Assembly: GCA_003561665.1 (NCBI GenBank)
Contig: PWVY01000210.1
Span: forward strand, 1 to 5,930
Direction: 5' to 3'
Source: Thermoplasmata archaeon
GTDB lineage: Archaea > Thermoplasmatota > SW-10-69-26
Length of the DNA: 5,930 nucleotides
Shown here one piece after another: positions 1-5,757 of the stretch. The position numbers and the translations under genes are program-made. The stretch's first letter is position 1, and the number at the start of each line of letters is the position of its first letter. A model generated the notes under the pieces. The model was not told the origin of the DNA, searched no databases, and was given only the letters and a program-made list of their open reading frames with translations.

Positions 1-291
1 GAGAGCGCGTTCGAGCTGGTCGCTCCAGGGGGACACATCGTAGCGCTTGGTGTCCCCACAGAGTACGCGTTCGAGTACCCGTGGCTTCAAGCTTTCACGC
101 AAGGCGTCTCGTTGACGTCCACGCTCGCGAACGTTCCGCTGTGGATCGATGAGATCCTCGCGTTGCAGAGCGCGGGCCGGTTGGAGGCCTCCTGGCTTGT
201 AAGCCATCGGATGGCGCTGGATGACGGTCCAGAAGCCTACAAGCTCTTCGAGGAGCATGACGCGTTGAAGGTCGTGTTCGACTCGTTCTGA
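1..291 (+). CDS. Zinc-dependent medium-chain alcohol dehydrogenase, C-terminal fragment (5' end outside window)
   Basis: The frame is open from base 1 and gives the last 96 residues, ending in TGA at 289-291. The opening segment (ELVAPGGHIVALGV) matches the beta strand and glycine turn late in the NAD(P)-binding Rossmann fold of zinc-type medium-chain dehydrogenases. The end (SHRMALDDGPEAYKLFEEHD, then ALKVVF) is the usual C-terminus of that family, in which a 'thr-his-arg' strand is followed by an 'EAY.lF' helix and a final 'LKVV' strand. Such enzymes oxidise alcohols or reduce aldehydes/ketones with NAD(P) in the cytoplasm. The catalytic zinc ligands and the GxGxxG motif lie upstream of the window, so neither zinc binding nor substrate can be judged. 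It runs in the same direction as purC, 56 bases ahead of it, and could share a transcript, although purC has a possible promoter of its own. The family call is firm; the specific enzyme is unknown. Confidence 0.9.
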   Translation, partial: ESAFELVAPGGHIVALGVPTEYAFEYPWLQAFTQGVSLTSTLANVPLWIDEILALQSAGRLEASWLVSHRMALDDGPEAYKLFEEHDALKVVFDSF

Positions 292-314
292 TGCCTCTCC
301 TCGAGGGGGGGTAG

Positions 315-322
315 TTTGAAAA
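315..322 (+). promoter_or_regulatory. Possible TATA box for purC
   Basis: TTTGAAAA is the only AT-rich octamer in the 56-base gap before purC. Its centre is about 29 bases ahead of the ATG, which would put the transcription start only a few bases before the start codon (nearly leaderless mRNA). A weak Shine-Dalgarno-like GGTGGTG at 331-337 would then lie outside the transcript, so the two signals compete. The site is a poor match to the archaeal TATA consensus, and co-transcription with the dehydrogenase is an alternative. Confidence 0.35.
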
Positions 323-347
323 GGGGCAAGGGTGGTGCCTTGCTACC

Positions 348-1256
348 ATGAAGCTCCTCCGGGAGGGCAAGGTCAAGGATGTGTACGAGGTCGATGATGA
401 CGAGCTCGTGTTCGAGTTCTCGAACCGCATCAGCGTGTTCGATAAGATCATCCCCAACGATGTACCGCGCAAGGGGGAGTCGCTTTGTCGAACGTCGGCG
501 TATTGGTTCGAGCGGGTGGAAGAAGAGGGCATCTGCAAGACGCATTTCCGGGAGATGACCGGTCCCGAGTCGATGCGGGTCGATCGGGTCCGCGTGATCC
601 ATGATTACGATCGCATCACGCCGGAGACGACGAACGTCCTCATCCCCTTGGAGGTTGTCTGCCGCCACTTCGCGGCAGGATCCTTGATGGATCGCGTCAA
701 CGCGGGCAAGATCGCGCCCGAGGAGCTTGGGTTCCCTGAGGGGCACACCGTCCAGGACGGGGAGCGGTTGCCTGAGCCGTTCGTCGAGTTCACGACGAAA
801 CTGGAAGAGGTAGATCGGAAGCTCACGGAGGAGGAAGCGAAAGAGATCGCTGGCCTCACGGACGGCGAGCTTGACAAGATCAAGGAAACGGTGCTCGCGA
901 TCGATGCGCTCATCGAGGACACCGTCGAACCCCGCGGTTTGATCCACGCGGACGGGAAGAAAGAGTTCGCGTGGGATGAGGATCGTTCCTTGATGGTTGT
1001 GGACGCGTTCGGGACGGCCGATGAGGATCGGTTCTGGGAGAAGGAAGCTTACGAGGAGCGCGGGGAGCGGGTGGAGATGAGCAAGGAGTTCGTGCGTCAG
1101 CACTACCGCCAAACGGGGTACCACGCCGAGCTTATGGAAGCTCGGGAAACCGGAGAGAGCGAACCGGACATCCCTGCGTTACCGGATGACGTCGTCGACG
1201 AGACCACGAGCCTCTACGGTGAGCTGTACGAACGCATCACCGGGGACGCGTTCTAA
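348..1256 (+). CDS. purC: Phosphoribosylaminoimidazole-succinocarboxamide (SAICAR) synthase
   Basis: This enzyme catalyses the ATP-dependent joining of aspartate to CAIR, giving SAICAR in de novo purine synthesis in the cytoplasm. The 302 residues cover the whole family fold. GKVKDVYEV (7-15) is the ATP-binding loop, and SNRISVFDKIIPND (25-38) is the conserved N-terminal block. LIPLEVVCRHFAAGS (98-112) matches the first SAICAR synthetase signature, and FVEFTTKLEEVDR (145-157) and GLIHADGKKEFAW (197-209) follow. VVDAFGTADEDRFW (217-230) stands where most members have DE-x-x-TPDSSRFW. E206 and D219 fall where family members carry acidic Mg-ATP ligands. The C-terminus (SKEFVRQHY, then LPDDVVDETTSLYGELYERI) is also typical. 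The length fits the longer ~300-residue class, not the ~240-residue bacterial one. ATG at 348 starts exactly at the conserved N-terminus. A convergent lipoprotein gene lies downstream, and no other pur gene is in view. Confidence 0.97.
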   Translation: MKLLREGKVKDVYEVDDDELVFEFSNRISVFDKIIPNDVPRKGESLCRTSAYWFERVEEEGICKTHFREMTGPESMRVDRVRVIHDYDRITPETTNVLIPLEVVCRHFAAGSLMDRVNAGKIAPEELGFPEGHTVQDGERLPEPFVEFTTKLEEVDRKLTEEEAKEIAGLTDGELDKIKETVLAIDALIEDTVEPRGLIHADGKKEFAWDEDRSLMVVDAFGTADEDRFWEKEAYEERGERVEMSKEFVRQHYRQTGYHAELMEARETGESEPDIPALPDDVVDETTSLYGELYERITGDAF

Positions 1257-1449
1257 CCAGCGTGCGGTTGCAGAATCCACGCGCGAGGGTCCAAGGAAGA
1301 CGCGCCTGGCCCAGGCCACGTTCACGCCACCAGCATTCATCGAAGCGTCGATCCGCAGGGTTTGCTCCTTCTTCCTGGACGCATCGCCGGCACCGAGGGT
1401 GGCGTCACGGGCCTAAGGCGCACCGGTGGTTGCTGGAACGTCGGGCGTT

Positions 1450-2484
1450 TCACCGGACCTGATCGTCCTCCCCGGGGGAATGCTCGTCGTGTCGGGGCTC
1501 GACTTCTTGGTCGCACGTGTTGCCCTGGAAAACGCTATACTCTTCGCACGCCGGCGCGTGGTAGAAGGTGGAGATGACGAGCTGGTAGTCCTCCTGGATC
1601 GCTAGGCCTGCAGGGATTGGGTCGGCGTGGGAGACGAACACGCGGATCTGACCGACGCCGCCTTCTTCGACGTAGTATCGATCGCAGTACGTGTCATCAG
1701 GGTCCACGCTGTCCTCCTCCTCTTCGCAGATCTCGGTCGTGTTCTCGTCAACCTCGATGAACCGGTCCCGGTCCGTGTGGATGTGCATGGGGCTGGAGTC
1801 CCAGGCAGCCCCGAACTCGGTGGCTCGGTCGTTGGCGATGCCTTCGGGTTCCACGCGCACGCTGAACTCCTCGGCGAGCTGCTGGCTGGGGTCCCACTGG
1901 AGCTCGGTGACCTTCTGCCAAGGATCCGGCTCAATCTCGTAAAAGAAGTTGAAGCGATCGTTCGTGGCGTTCCCAGGAACCAAAGAGTTCGGGACCGAGC
2001 ATACGGCCACGCCCAGGAAGAACCCGGTGGGTTCTGGGTCCGGGGCAGGCCCAGCGCGCGCGGAGCACTCGATGAAACCGGTCATCTCGTTCTGCACGCT
2101 GTAGGGCTCGCGCGTCGGCTCCTCTGTGAGGACGATGTCCACGAACGTGACCTCGCCCGCGCTCACGTCGACCTCCTTTTGCGTGGGAAGGAACCCGTCC
2201 CCTTCGAAGACGAGCGTGTACGCTCCGGGTGAAAGCTCGCTGAACGCGAAGGATCCATCCATGCTGCTTTCCGTTGTTTCACCCGTCTGTTCAAGCGTCA
2301 CGGTGATGTCGGGAACCGCTTCGATGGCCGCGTTCGTGACGGCGCCCTGGATGCCGCCGGTGTCCTCGGTGACCTCTGCGCGCTCGAGGAGTTCGCCGTC
2401 CTCAGCAGCGTCGTCACTGCCGCCGATGCAGCCTGCGAACAGGAGCGAAAGCGCCACGATGAGACCGAGCACGATGCGGTGCAT
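1450..2484 (-). CDS. Lipoprotein with carboxypeptidase-regulatory-like domain (paralogue A, downstream copy)
   Basis: The protein has 344 residues. A short signal peptide (MHRIVLGLIVALSLLFAGC) ends in lipobox LFAGC, so C19 should be lipidated and the protein anchored outside the membrane. There is no twin arginine, which suggests Sec export. After an acidic linker (21-42), residues about 44-120 form a carboxypeptidase-regulatory-like beta-sandwich (GIQGAVTNAAIEAV, then DGSFAFSELSPGAYTLVFEG). Residues 121-344 match no domain I know. They contain six cysteines (C140, C162, C253, C267, C313, C324), a GNATND glycosylation-like sequon and DPWQ, LAEEF and HAPACEEYS motifs. The tail is acidic and histidine-containing, with no C-terminal membrane anchor. 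The gene lies 165 bases downstream of a same-length paralogue and has its own promoter. ATG at 2484 is chosen because AGGTGATC sits 4 bases upstream. The function is unknown; surface binding or structure is plausible. The lipoprotein and domain calls are strong. Confidence 0.88.
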   Translation of the reverse strand: MHRIVLGLIVALSLLFAGCIGGSDDAAEDGELLERAEVTEDTGGIQGAVTNAAIEAVPDITVTLEQTGETTESSMDGSFAFSELSPGAYTLVFEGDGFLPTQKEVDVSAGEVTFVDIVLTEEPTREPYSVQNEMTGFIECSARAGPAPDPEPTGFFLGVAVCSVPNSLVPGNATNDRFNFFYEIEPDPWQKVTELQWDPSQQLAEEFSVRVEPEGIANDRATEFGAAWDSSPMHIHTDRDRFIEVDENTTEICEEEEDSVDPDDTYCDRYYVEEGGVGQIRVFVSHADPIPAGLAIQEDYQLVISTFYHAPACEEYSVFQGNTCDQEVEPRHDEHSPGEDDQVR

Positions 2485-2488
2485 GCAT

Positions 2489-2496
2489 GATCACCT
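2489..2496 (-). promoter_or_regulatory. Shine-Dalgarno site of lipoprotein A
   Basis: Read on the minus strand the site is AGGTGATC, an 8-base match to the complement of the archaeal 16S rRNA 3' end. It is followed by ATGC and then the start ATG. An out-of-frame ATG (2488-2486) abuts the site and is too close to be used, so the site supports the ATG at 2484. Confidence 0.8.
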
Positions 2497-2549
2497 GGAA
2501 TCGGTGAAGGCCAGCGTCGACCTTCAGGGCTCTCCCTATTTGGTCAGGT

Positions 2550-2558
2550 CCCTTAAAA
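2550..2558 (-). promoter_or_regulatory. TATA box of lipoprotein A
   Basis: TTTTAAGGG on the minus strand is centred about 71 bases ahead of the start codon. A transcription start roughly 25 bases downstream would leave a leader of about 45 bases that includes the Shine-Dalgarno site. The same nonamer and the flanking ACAAG occur ahead of lipoprotein B, which supports function. It shows that lipoprotein A can be transcribed independently of its upstream paralogue. Confidence 0.65.
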
Positions 2559-2649
2559 TCGTGCTTGTCCGCGGGTTATGCAACGATGGGGCCTTCCCCC
2601 TCGAAGCTGGAAGCCGTGGCCCTCGCACGTTTCACGCTCGTTTGGTTCC

Positions 2650-3684
2650 CTACGTTTCCGGTTGGGGGGTATGTTCGTCCTCGTGGGGTTGACCCGCGAC
2701 GGGGCATTCGTTGTTGCGGATGATGCTGAAGTCCTCGCAGGCGGGACCGTGGTGGAACGTGGTCACGAAGTGCGTGAACTCTTGCTGGATGGCCGCCGCG
2801 AGAGTGGGGTCGCCATCGCGGTCCACGAACACGCGCGTCATGAAGAGGGCGCCTTCCTCGATGATGTCATACCCGCAGTAGGTGTCTGGGTCTTGAGATG
2901 CCAACGCGCCCTCGGGGTCGCGTTCGCCCTCGCACAACTCGTCAAGGATCTGATCGACTTCGGCGATTTGCTCCCGGTCGATGGTCGCGTGAAGGGGGGA
3001 GGGGCCGATCTCTTCGGCTAAGCGGGTTTGGTCTTCGTTCGCGATGCCCGGCTCGATGATCATGCGGAACTCTTCAGCGAGCGGTTGCTCGTCCTCCCAT
3101 TCCATCTCCGTGGTGATTTGCCAGGGGTCCGGGTCAACGTGCCAGTTGAACAGGAACTGGTCGTTCGTTGCGTTCCCACCCACACCGAGGCCGGTCTCGC
3201 TCTCTACGATGTTCACGACCGTGTTCGGGACCGAGCAAACGGCGACGAGGACCACGGGGGTAGCCGCGGAGCACTCGATGAAGCCGTTCATCGCGTTCTC
3301 GACCGAGTAGGGTGTTCGCGTGGGCTCATCCGGGAGAACGATGTCCACGAACGTGACCTCCTGAGCTTGCACGTCAGCCTGCTCTTCCGTCGTCAAGAAC
3401 CCGTCCCCTTCGAACGTGAGGGTGTACGTTCCGGGGGTTAGCTCGCTGAACGCGAAAGAACCATCCATCCCGCTTTCCCGGGTTTCTCCGGTCTCTTCGA
3501 GAGTGACCGTGACACCTCCGACGGCCTCGATGGCCTCGTTCGTCACGACGCCTTGGATCCCGCCGGTATCCTCCGTGACTTGGGCTTCTTCGAGCATACC
3601 GTTGTCCTCGGCATCTTCTCCTCCGATGCATCCAGCAAGCATCAGAGACAACGCCACGAGACCAACAAGGATTATTCGTCGCAT
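2650..3684 (-). CDS. Lipoprotein with carboxypeptidase-regulatory-like domain (paralogue B, upstream copy)
   Basis: This 344-residue lipoprotein has exactly the length of the neighbouring paralogue. The signal peptide MRRIILVGLVALSLMLAGC ends in lipobox MLAGC (C19), followed by an acidic linker and a carboxypeptidase-regulatory-like domain at about 42-118 (GIQGVVTNEAIEAV, DGSFAFSELTPGTYTLTFEG). Comparing residues 36-140 with 38-142 of paralogue A by eye gives 24 differences in 105 positions, about 77% identity without gaps. The remaining part is much less alike but keeps six cysteines (C138, C150, C251, C270, C316, C327), GNATND, DPDPWQ, LAEEF, GIAN, a DP-DTYC motif and HHGPACEDFS. No C-terminal membrane segment is visible. 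ATG at 3684 follows GAGGTGATC with a 4-base gap. The DUF389 gene ends 131 bases upstream on the same strand, but a separate TATA box lies between them. The function is unknown; it is an envelope protein by inference from the lipobox. Confidence 0.88.
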   Translation of the reverse strand: MRRIILVGLVALSLMLAGCIGGEDAEDNGMLEEAQVTEDTGGIQGVVTNEAIEAVGGVTVTLEETGETRESGMDGSFAFSELTPGTYTLTFEGDGFLTTEEQADVQAQEVTFVDIVLPDEPTRTPYSVENAMNGFIECSAATPVVLVAVCSVPNTVVNIVESETGLGVGGNATNDQFLFNWHVDPDPWQITTEMEWEDEQPLAEEFRMIIEPGIANEDQTRLAEEIGPSPLHATIDREQIAEVDQILDELCEGERDPEGALASQDPDTYCGYDIIEEGALFMTRVFVDRDGDPTLAAAIQQEFTHFVTTFHHGPACEDFSIIRNNECPVAGQPHEDEHTPQPET

Positions 3685-3688
3685 GCAT

Positions 3689-3697
3689 GATCACCTC
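3689..3697 (-). promoter_or_regulatory. Shine-Dalgarno site of lipoprotein B
   Basis: GAGGTGATC on the minus strand is a 9-base match to the archaeal anti-Shine-Dalgarno, followed by ATGC and the start ATG. It decides the start at 3684. A small inverted repeat (CCAGG, 3-base spacer, CCTGG, at 3701-3713) lies just 5' of it in the leader. Confidence 0.82.
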
Positions 3698-3740
3698 GGC
3701 CCAGGGGGCCTGGTCGACCTCTCCATCCAGTTCCCTTATC

Positions 3741-3749
3741 CCCTTAAAA
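3741..3749 (-). promoter_or_regulatory. TATA box of lipoprotein B
   Basis: TTTTAAGGG on the minus strand is centred about 62 bases ahead of the start codon, giving a predicted leader of roughly 36 bases. It is identical to the box before lipoprotein A and shares the ACAAG just upstream of it, at the expected position of the TFB recognition element region. Confidence 0.68.
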
Positions 3750-3815
3750 GTCTACTTGTGCATGCGTTCATCAAACAGACCCCTCCCCGTCGACGACGCC
3801 GTAGCCTTTCGGGGC

Positions 3816-4859
3816 CTACGTCAGGCGTGCGGGGGGCGTAAGCGTGGGCCCGAACGCTTGCCAGATGATCACGAGGAGCAACACGAGGAGGATGCTCCAG
3901 ATGATGATCGCGATCCCCGTGGAGCGCCGGGCTTTCTCAGCCTCCCAGTACCGGGTCGGTCGGATCCCTTGGATGAGGAACGTGACCACGCCCGCGAGGT
4001 TGATGCAGATGAAGTTCGTTAATGCCAGCAACCCAGCGAACATGCCCGGTTCGAGATAGCCAGCGCCGATCAGCATCCCGCAGGCCACGAGAGGAGGTAA
4101 AAGGGCGACGGCGACCATGACGCCGACCAGCGCCGTCGAGACGCCCACGGACAAGGAGAGCACGGCCGCTGCTCCCGCAGCTAGGGCGAGGGCGACATCG
4201 GGGAACCCCACCCACGTTCTTGAGATGACCTCTGGAGCCCCCAACGGATCGAAGGGGAGCCAGTAACCGAGCGCGATCGAGATGATGACGGCAAGGGTCG
4301 CTCCGGTCATGTTGGTCCAGATCGATTCCCGAGCGAGTTTGAAGTCGGCAAGGGTCGTGGACAACGCGAGCCCCACGTTTGGACCGATGAGGGGAGCGAT
4401 GACCATCGCGCCCACGATCACGACCGTGCTTCCTGCGATCATGCCCATCGCAGCGACGATGGTGGAAAGGATGACGAGGGCCACGTAGTACCGGGACATC
4501 CGGCTCATCTCTAAGACATCCTGGAAGAGTTCGACGGTGCTGATCCGTGACGGTGTCTGGGTGAGGGCGTCAGCTTCCTCAACCTCCATGTCCTCCTGGA
4601 TCGGCATCTCTTTCTGGATCTCACTTGGATGAGGGAGGGTGGCTTCGACGCTCATCAGGACGACGTGCGCATCCTGGATGTCCTCAATCCGACCCTGAAG
4701 GTCCTCCATGATGGCCTGCGTCGTGCTCCCCTCGGAGAGGACGCTCGTTCGAACCTTCTCATCCGGGAGTTGGGTGCTCCAAAAGGTGACCGGTTCGTGG
4801 GCTTCCAGGACCGTATCGATGGCCCCCTGGCTTGGTTGGGGAACGAGGATCTCAATCAT
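3816..4859 (-). CDS. DUF389 / TIGR00341-type integral membrane protein
   Basis: The protein has 347 residues in two parts. Residues 1-115 are soluble: a small alpha/beta-looking segment (MIEILVP to about 75), then an acidic, Met-rich linker. From about 124 there are roughly seven hydrophobic helices (124-142, 144-165, 183-201, 219-240, 242-267, 271-298, 313-337). The block STVVIVGAMVIAPLIGPNVG (144-163), with VALLPPLVACGML (251-263) and NFICINLAGVVTFLIQGIRP (282-301), is characteristic of DUF389 proteins. Their function is not established; transport or signalling roles are guesses. The gene diverges from the SOD gene, and two lipoprotein genes with their own promoters follow on the same strand. 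The start is uncertain. ATG at 4859 is the first ATG, but the only strong Shine-Dalgarno (AGGAGG, 4885-4880) lies 20 bases upstream, and an in-frame CTG at 4871 has better spacing. No clear TATA box was seen. Confidence 0.9.
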   Translation of the reverse strand: MIEILVPQPSQGAIDTVLEAHEPVTFWSTQLPDEKVRTSVLSEGSTTQAIMEDLQGRIEDIQDAHVVLMSVEATLPHPSEIQKEMPIQEDMEVEEADALTQTPSRISTVELFQDVLEMSRMSRYYVALVILSTIVAAMGMIAGSTVVIVGAMVIAPLIGPNVGLALSTTLADFKLARESIWTNMTGATLAVIISIALGYWLPFDPLGAPEVISRTWVGFPDVALALAAGAAAVLSLSVGVSTALVGVMVAVALLPPLVACGMLIGAGYLEPGMFAGLLALTNFICINLAGVVTFLIQGIRPTRYWEAEKARRSTGIAIIIWSILLVLLLVIIWQAFGPTLTPPARLT

Positions 4860-4878
4860 CCGAAGGCTCAGGTCAAAA

Positions 4879-4885
4879 CCCTCCT
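4879..4885 (-). promoter_or_regulatory. Shine-Dalgarno-like site upstream of the DUF389 gene
   Basis: AGGAGGG on the minus strand matches the anti-Shine-Dalgarno core but is too far from the annotated ATG (20 bases from AGGAGG) for normal use. It is about 8 bases from an in-frame CTG at 4871-4869. An in-frame TAG overlaps its 5' side, so the reading frame cannot start earlier. Confidence 0.5.
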
Positions 4886-5050
4886 ATGTGGACGGTTCGT
4901 CCGTTGAGGATCGTCATGCGAATGAAGGGTTGGAAAGCTGGGGGTTAGTCTTGCACTGGACGTGTTCCCTGCTCGCGCCTACACAGGCGATATGCGTCAT
5001 CACGCTCGGGTCCTCTAACGCCCCAGAGGAGAAGGTGGTTATCAGGGCGT

Positions 5051-5068
5051 CGGACCTATATCGGATCT
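5051..5068 (+). repeat. Direct repeat CGGAYCT, 11-base period
   Basis: CGGACCT at 5051-5057 and CGGATCT at 5062-5068 are 11 bases apart, about one helical turn, with TATAT-like sequence between them. They lie about 40 bases upstream of the SOD TATA box, where an activator could bind. The repeat is short and could be chance. Confidence 0.3.
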
Positions 5069-5085
5069 GAAAGGAACGATCCCGC

Positions 5086-5102
5086 CCCCCACGGCATGGG
5101 GG
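5086..5102 (+). promoter_or_regulatory. Inverted repeat abutting the SOD promoter (candidate operator or terminator-like hairpin)
   Basis: CCCCCA (5086-5091) and TGGGGG (5097-5102) are perfect 6-base arms around a 5-base spacer. The repeat ends 5 bases before the T6 run that forms the SOD TATA box, so a protein bound here would sit over or beside the TFB recognition element. No plus-strand gene lies upstream, which makes an operator more natural than a terminator, although hairpin plus T-run also resembles one. Confidence 0.45.
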
Positions 5103-5107
5103 AACGC

Positions 5108-5115
5108 TTTTTTAG
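5108..5115 (+). promoter_or_regulatory. TATA box of the superoxide dismutase gene
   Basis: TTTTTTAG within a short AT-rich island is centred about 34 bases before the ATG. A start site about 25 bases downstream would give a leader of only about 5-10 bases. The partial Shine-Dalgarno-like GGTG at 5133-5136 would then be at or before the transcript start, so translation may be nearly leaderless. Confidence 0.65.
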
Positions 5116-5145
5116 AAGTAATCGGCTGCTTGGGTGGGGATTCCG

Positions 5146-5751
5146 ATGACTGAACACGCCCAACATGAGCTCCCTGATCTTCCGTACGACTACGATTCGT
5201 TGAAAGGCATCAGCGAAGATGTGGTCCGCTTCCACCATGACAAGCACCACGCAAGCTACATCAAGGGGCGCAACAGCGCCGAAGAACAACTCCAAACCGC
5301 CCGAGACGAAGGCGACTGGAGCCAGATCCGCCTCATCAAGGAAAACGAATCTTTCAACCAGTCCGGCCAGGTCCTCCACAACATCTACTGGCAGAACCTC
5401 GGCGGCCCCGGCGGACGCCCTGACGGCGACCTCCTTGAGCAGATCGAAACCGACTTCGGAAGCTTCGACACGTTCAAAGAAGAGTTCACAGAGGTCTGCA
5501 CCGCCAGCGGTCGAAGCGGCTGGGCCCTCCTCCTCTACGACATGAGCGATGGGCGCCTCCACACCGGCCTCGTCGACTTCCACAACCAGTTCTCCTGGTG
5601 GAACGTCGTCCCCATCCTCGCATGCGACGTTTGGGAACACGCCTACTACTACGATCAAGGCCCCGACCGCGGCAAGTACGTGGACGCGTTCTTCAACAAC
5701 ATCAACTGGGACGATGTCTCCCAGCGACTCGAAGCCGCGCAAGCCGCGTAA
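5146..5751 (+). CDS. sod: Superoxide dismutase, Fe/Mn family
   Basis: This cytoplasmic enzyme converts superoxide to oxygen and hydrogen peroxide. The 201 residues match the family's usual size. The N-terminal helical hairpin domain carries LPDLPYDYDSLKG and FHHDKHHASYI, with metal ligand H30 and active-site H34 and Y38. SGQVLHNIYWQNL supplies ligand H78. The C-terminal domain carries GRSGWALLLYD and DVWEHAYYYDQG, with ligands D161 and H165, and ends in NNINWDDV. G74, where iron enzymes often have Gln, together with H146 at the other second-sphere position, resembles archaeal cambialistic or manganese enzymes; metal choice is inferred. ATG at 5146 is preferred over the in-frame GTG at 5134, which would add four residues before the conserved start. 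Codons favour GAA, AGC and C-endings, unlike purC. It is transcribed alone from its own TATA box and followed by a hairpin terminator. Confidence 0.97.
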   Translation: MTEHAQHELPDLPYDYDSLKGISEDVVRFHHDKHHASYIKGRNSAEEQLQTARDEGDWSQIRLIKENESFNQSGQVLHNIYWQNLGGPGGRPDGDLLEQIETDFGSFDTFKEEFTEVCTASGRSGWALLLYDMSDGRLHTGLVDFHNQFSWWNVVPILACDVWEHAYYYDQGPDRGKYVDAFFNNINWDDVSQRLEAAQAA

Positions 5752-5757
5752 GACAAA

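Larger units (their letters stand above)
2481..3696. repeat. Tandem gene duplication with matching start-region repeats
   Basis: The 16 bases at 2481-2496 are repeated exactly at 3681-3696 (gcatgcatgatcacct), 1200 bases apart. They cover the first bases of each lipoprotein gene and its Shine-Dalgarno site. Together with the shared TATA nonamer (2550-2558 and 3741-3749) and two paralogues of equal length, they show that coding and control regions were copied together. The leader of copy B is about 9 bases shorter than that of copy A. Confidence 0.8.

Noticed and set aside
237..1124. Long minus-strand open frame antisense to purC (295 codons)
   Set aside because: purC is unambiguous on the plus strand. 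The antisense frame is a product of GC-rich codon bias and has no family match or ribosome-binding signal.
1257..1449. Possible small genes or a terminator in the convergent gap after purC
   Set aside because: Open frames here have no Shine-Dalgarno or promoter and extend antisense into lipoprotein A. The GCCTGG/CCAGGC palindrome at 1304-1316 has no T-tract, so no terminator can be called.
1627..2232. Plus-strand open frame across lipoprotein A (and a similar one at 3028-3441 across lipoprotein B)
   Set aside because: Both are antisense to well-supported lipoprotein genes. Their mutual similarity simply reflects the duplication of those genes.
3681..3688. Upstream out-of-frame ATG before lipoprotein B (also at 2486-2488 before A)
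   Set aside because: It directly touches the Shine-Dalgarno site, leaving no spacing, and opens a frame without signal peptide or lipobox, whereas the next ATG gives a perfect lipoprotein start.
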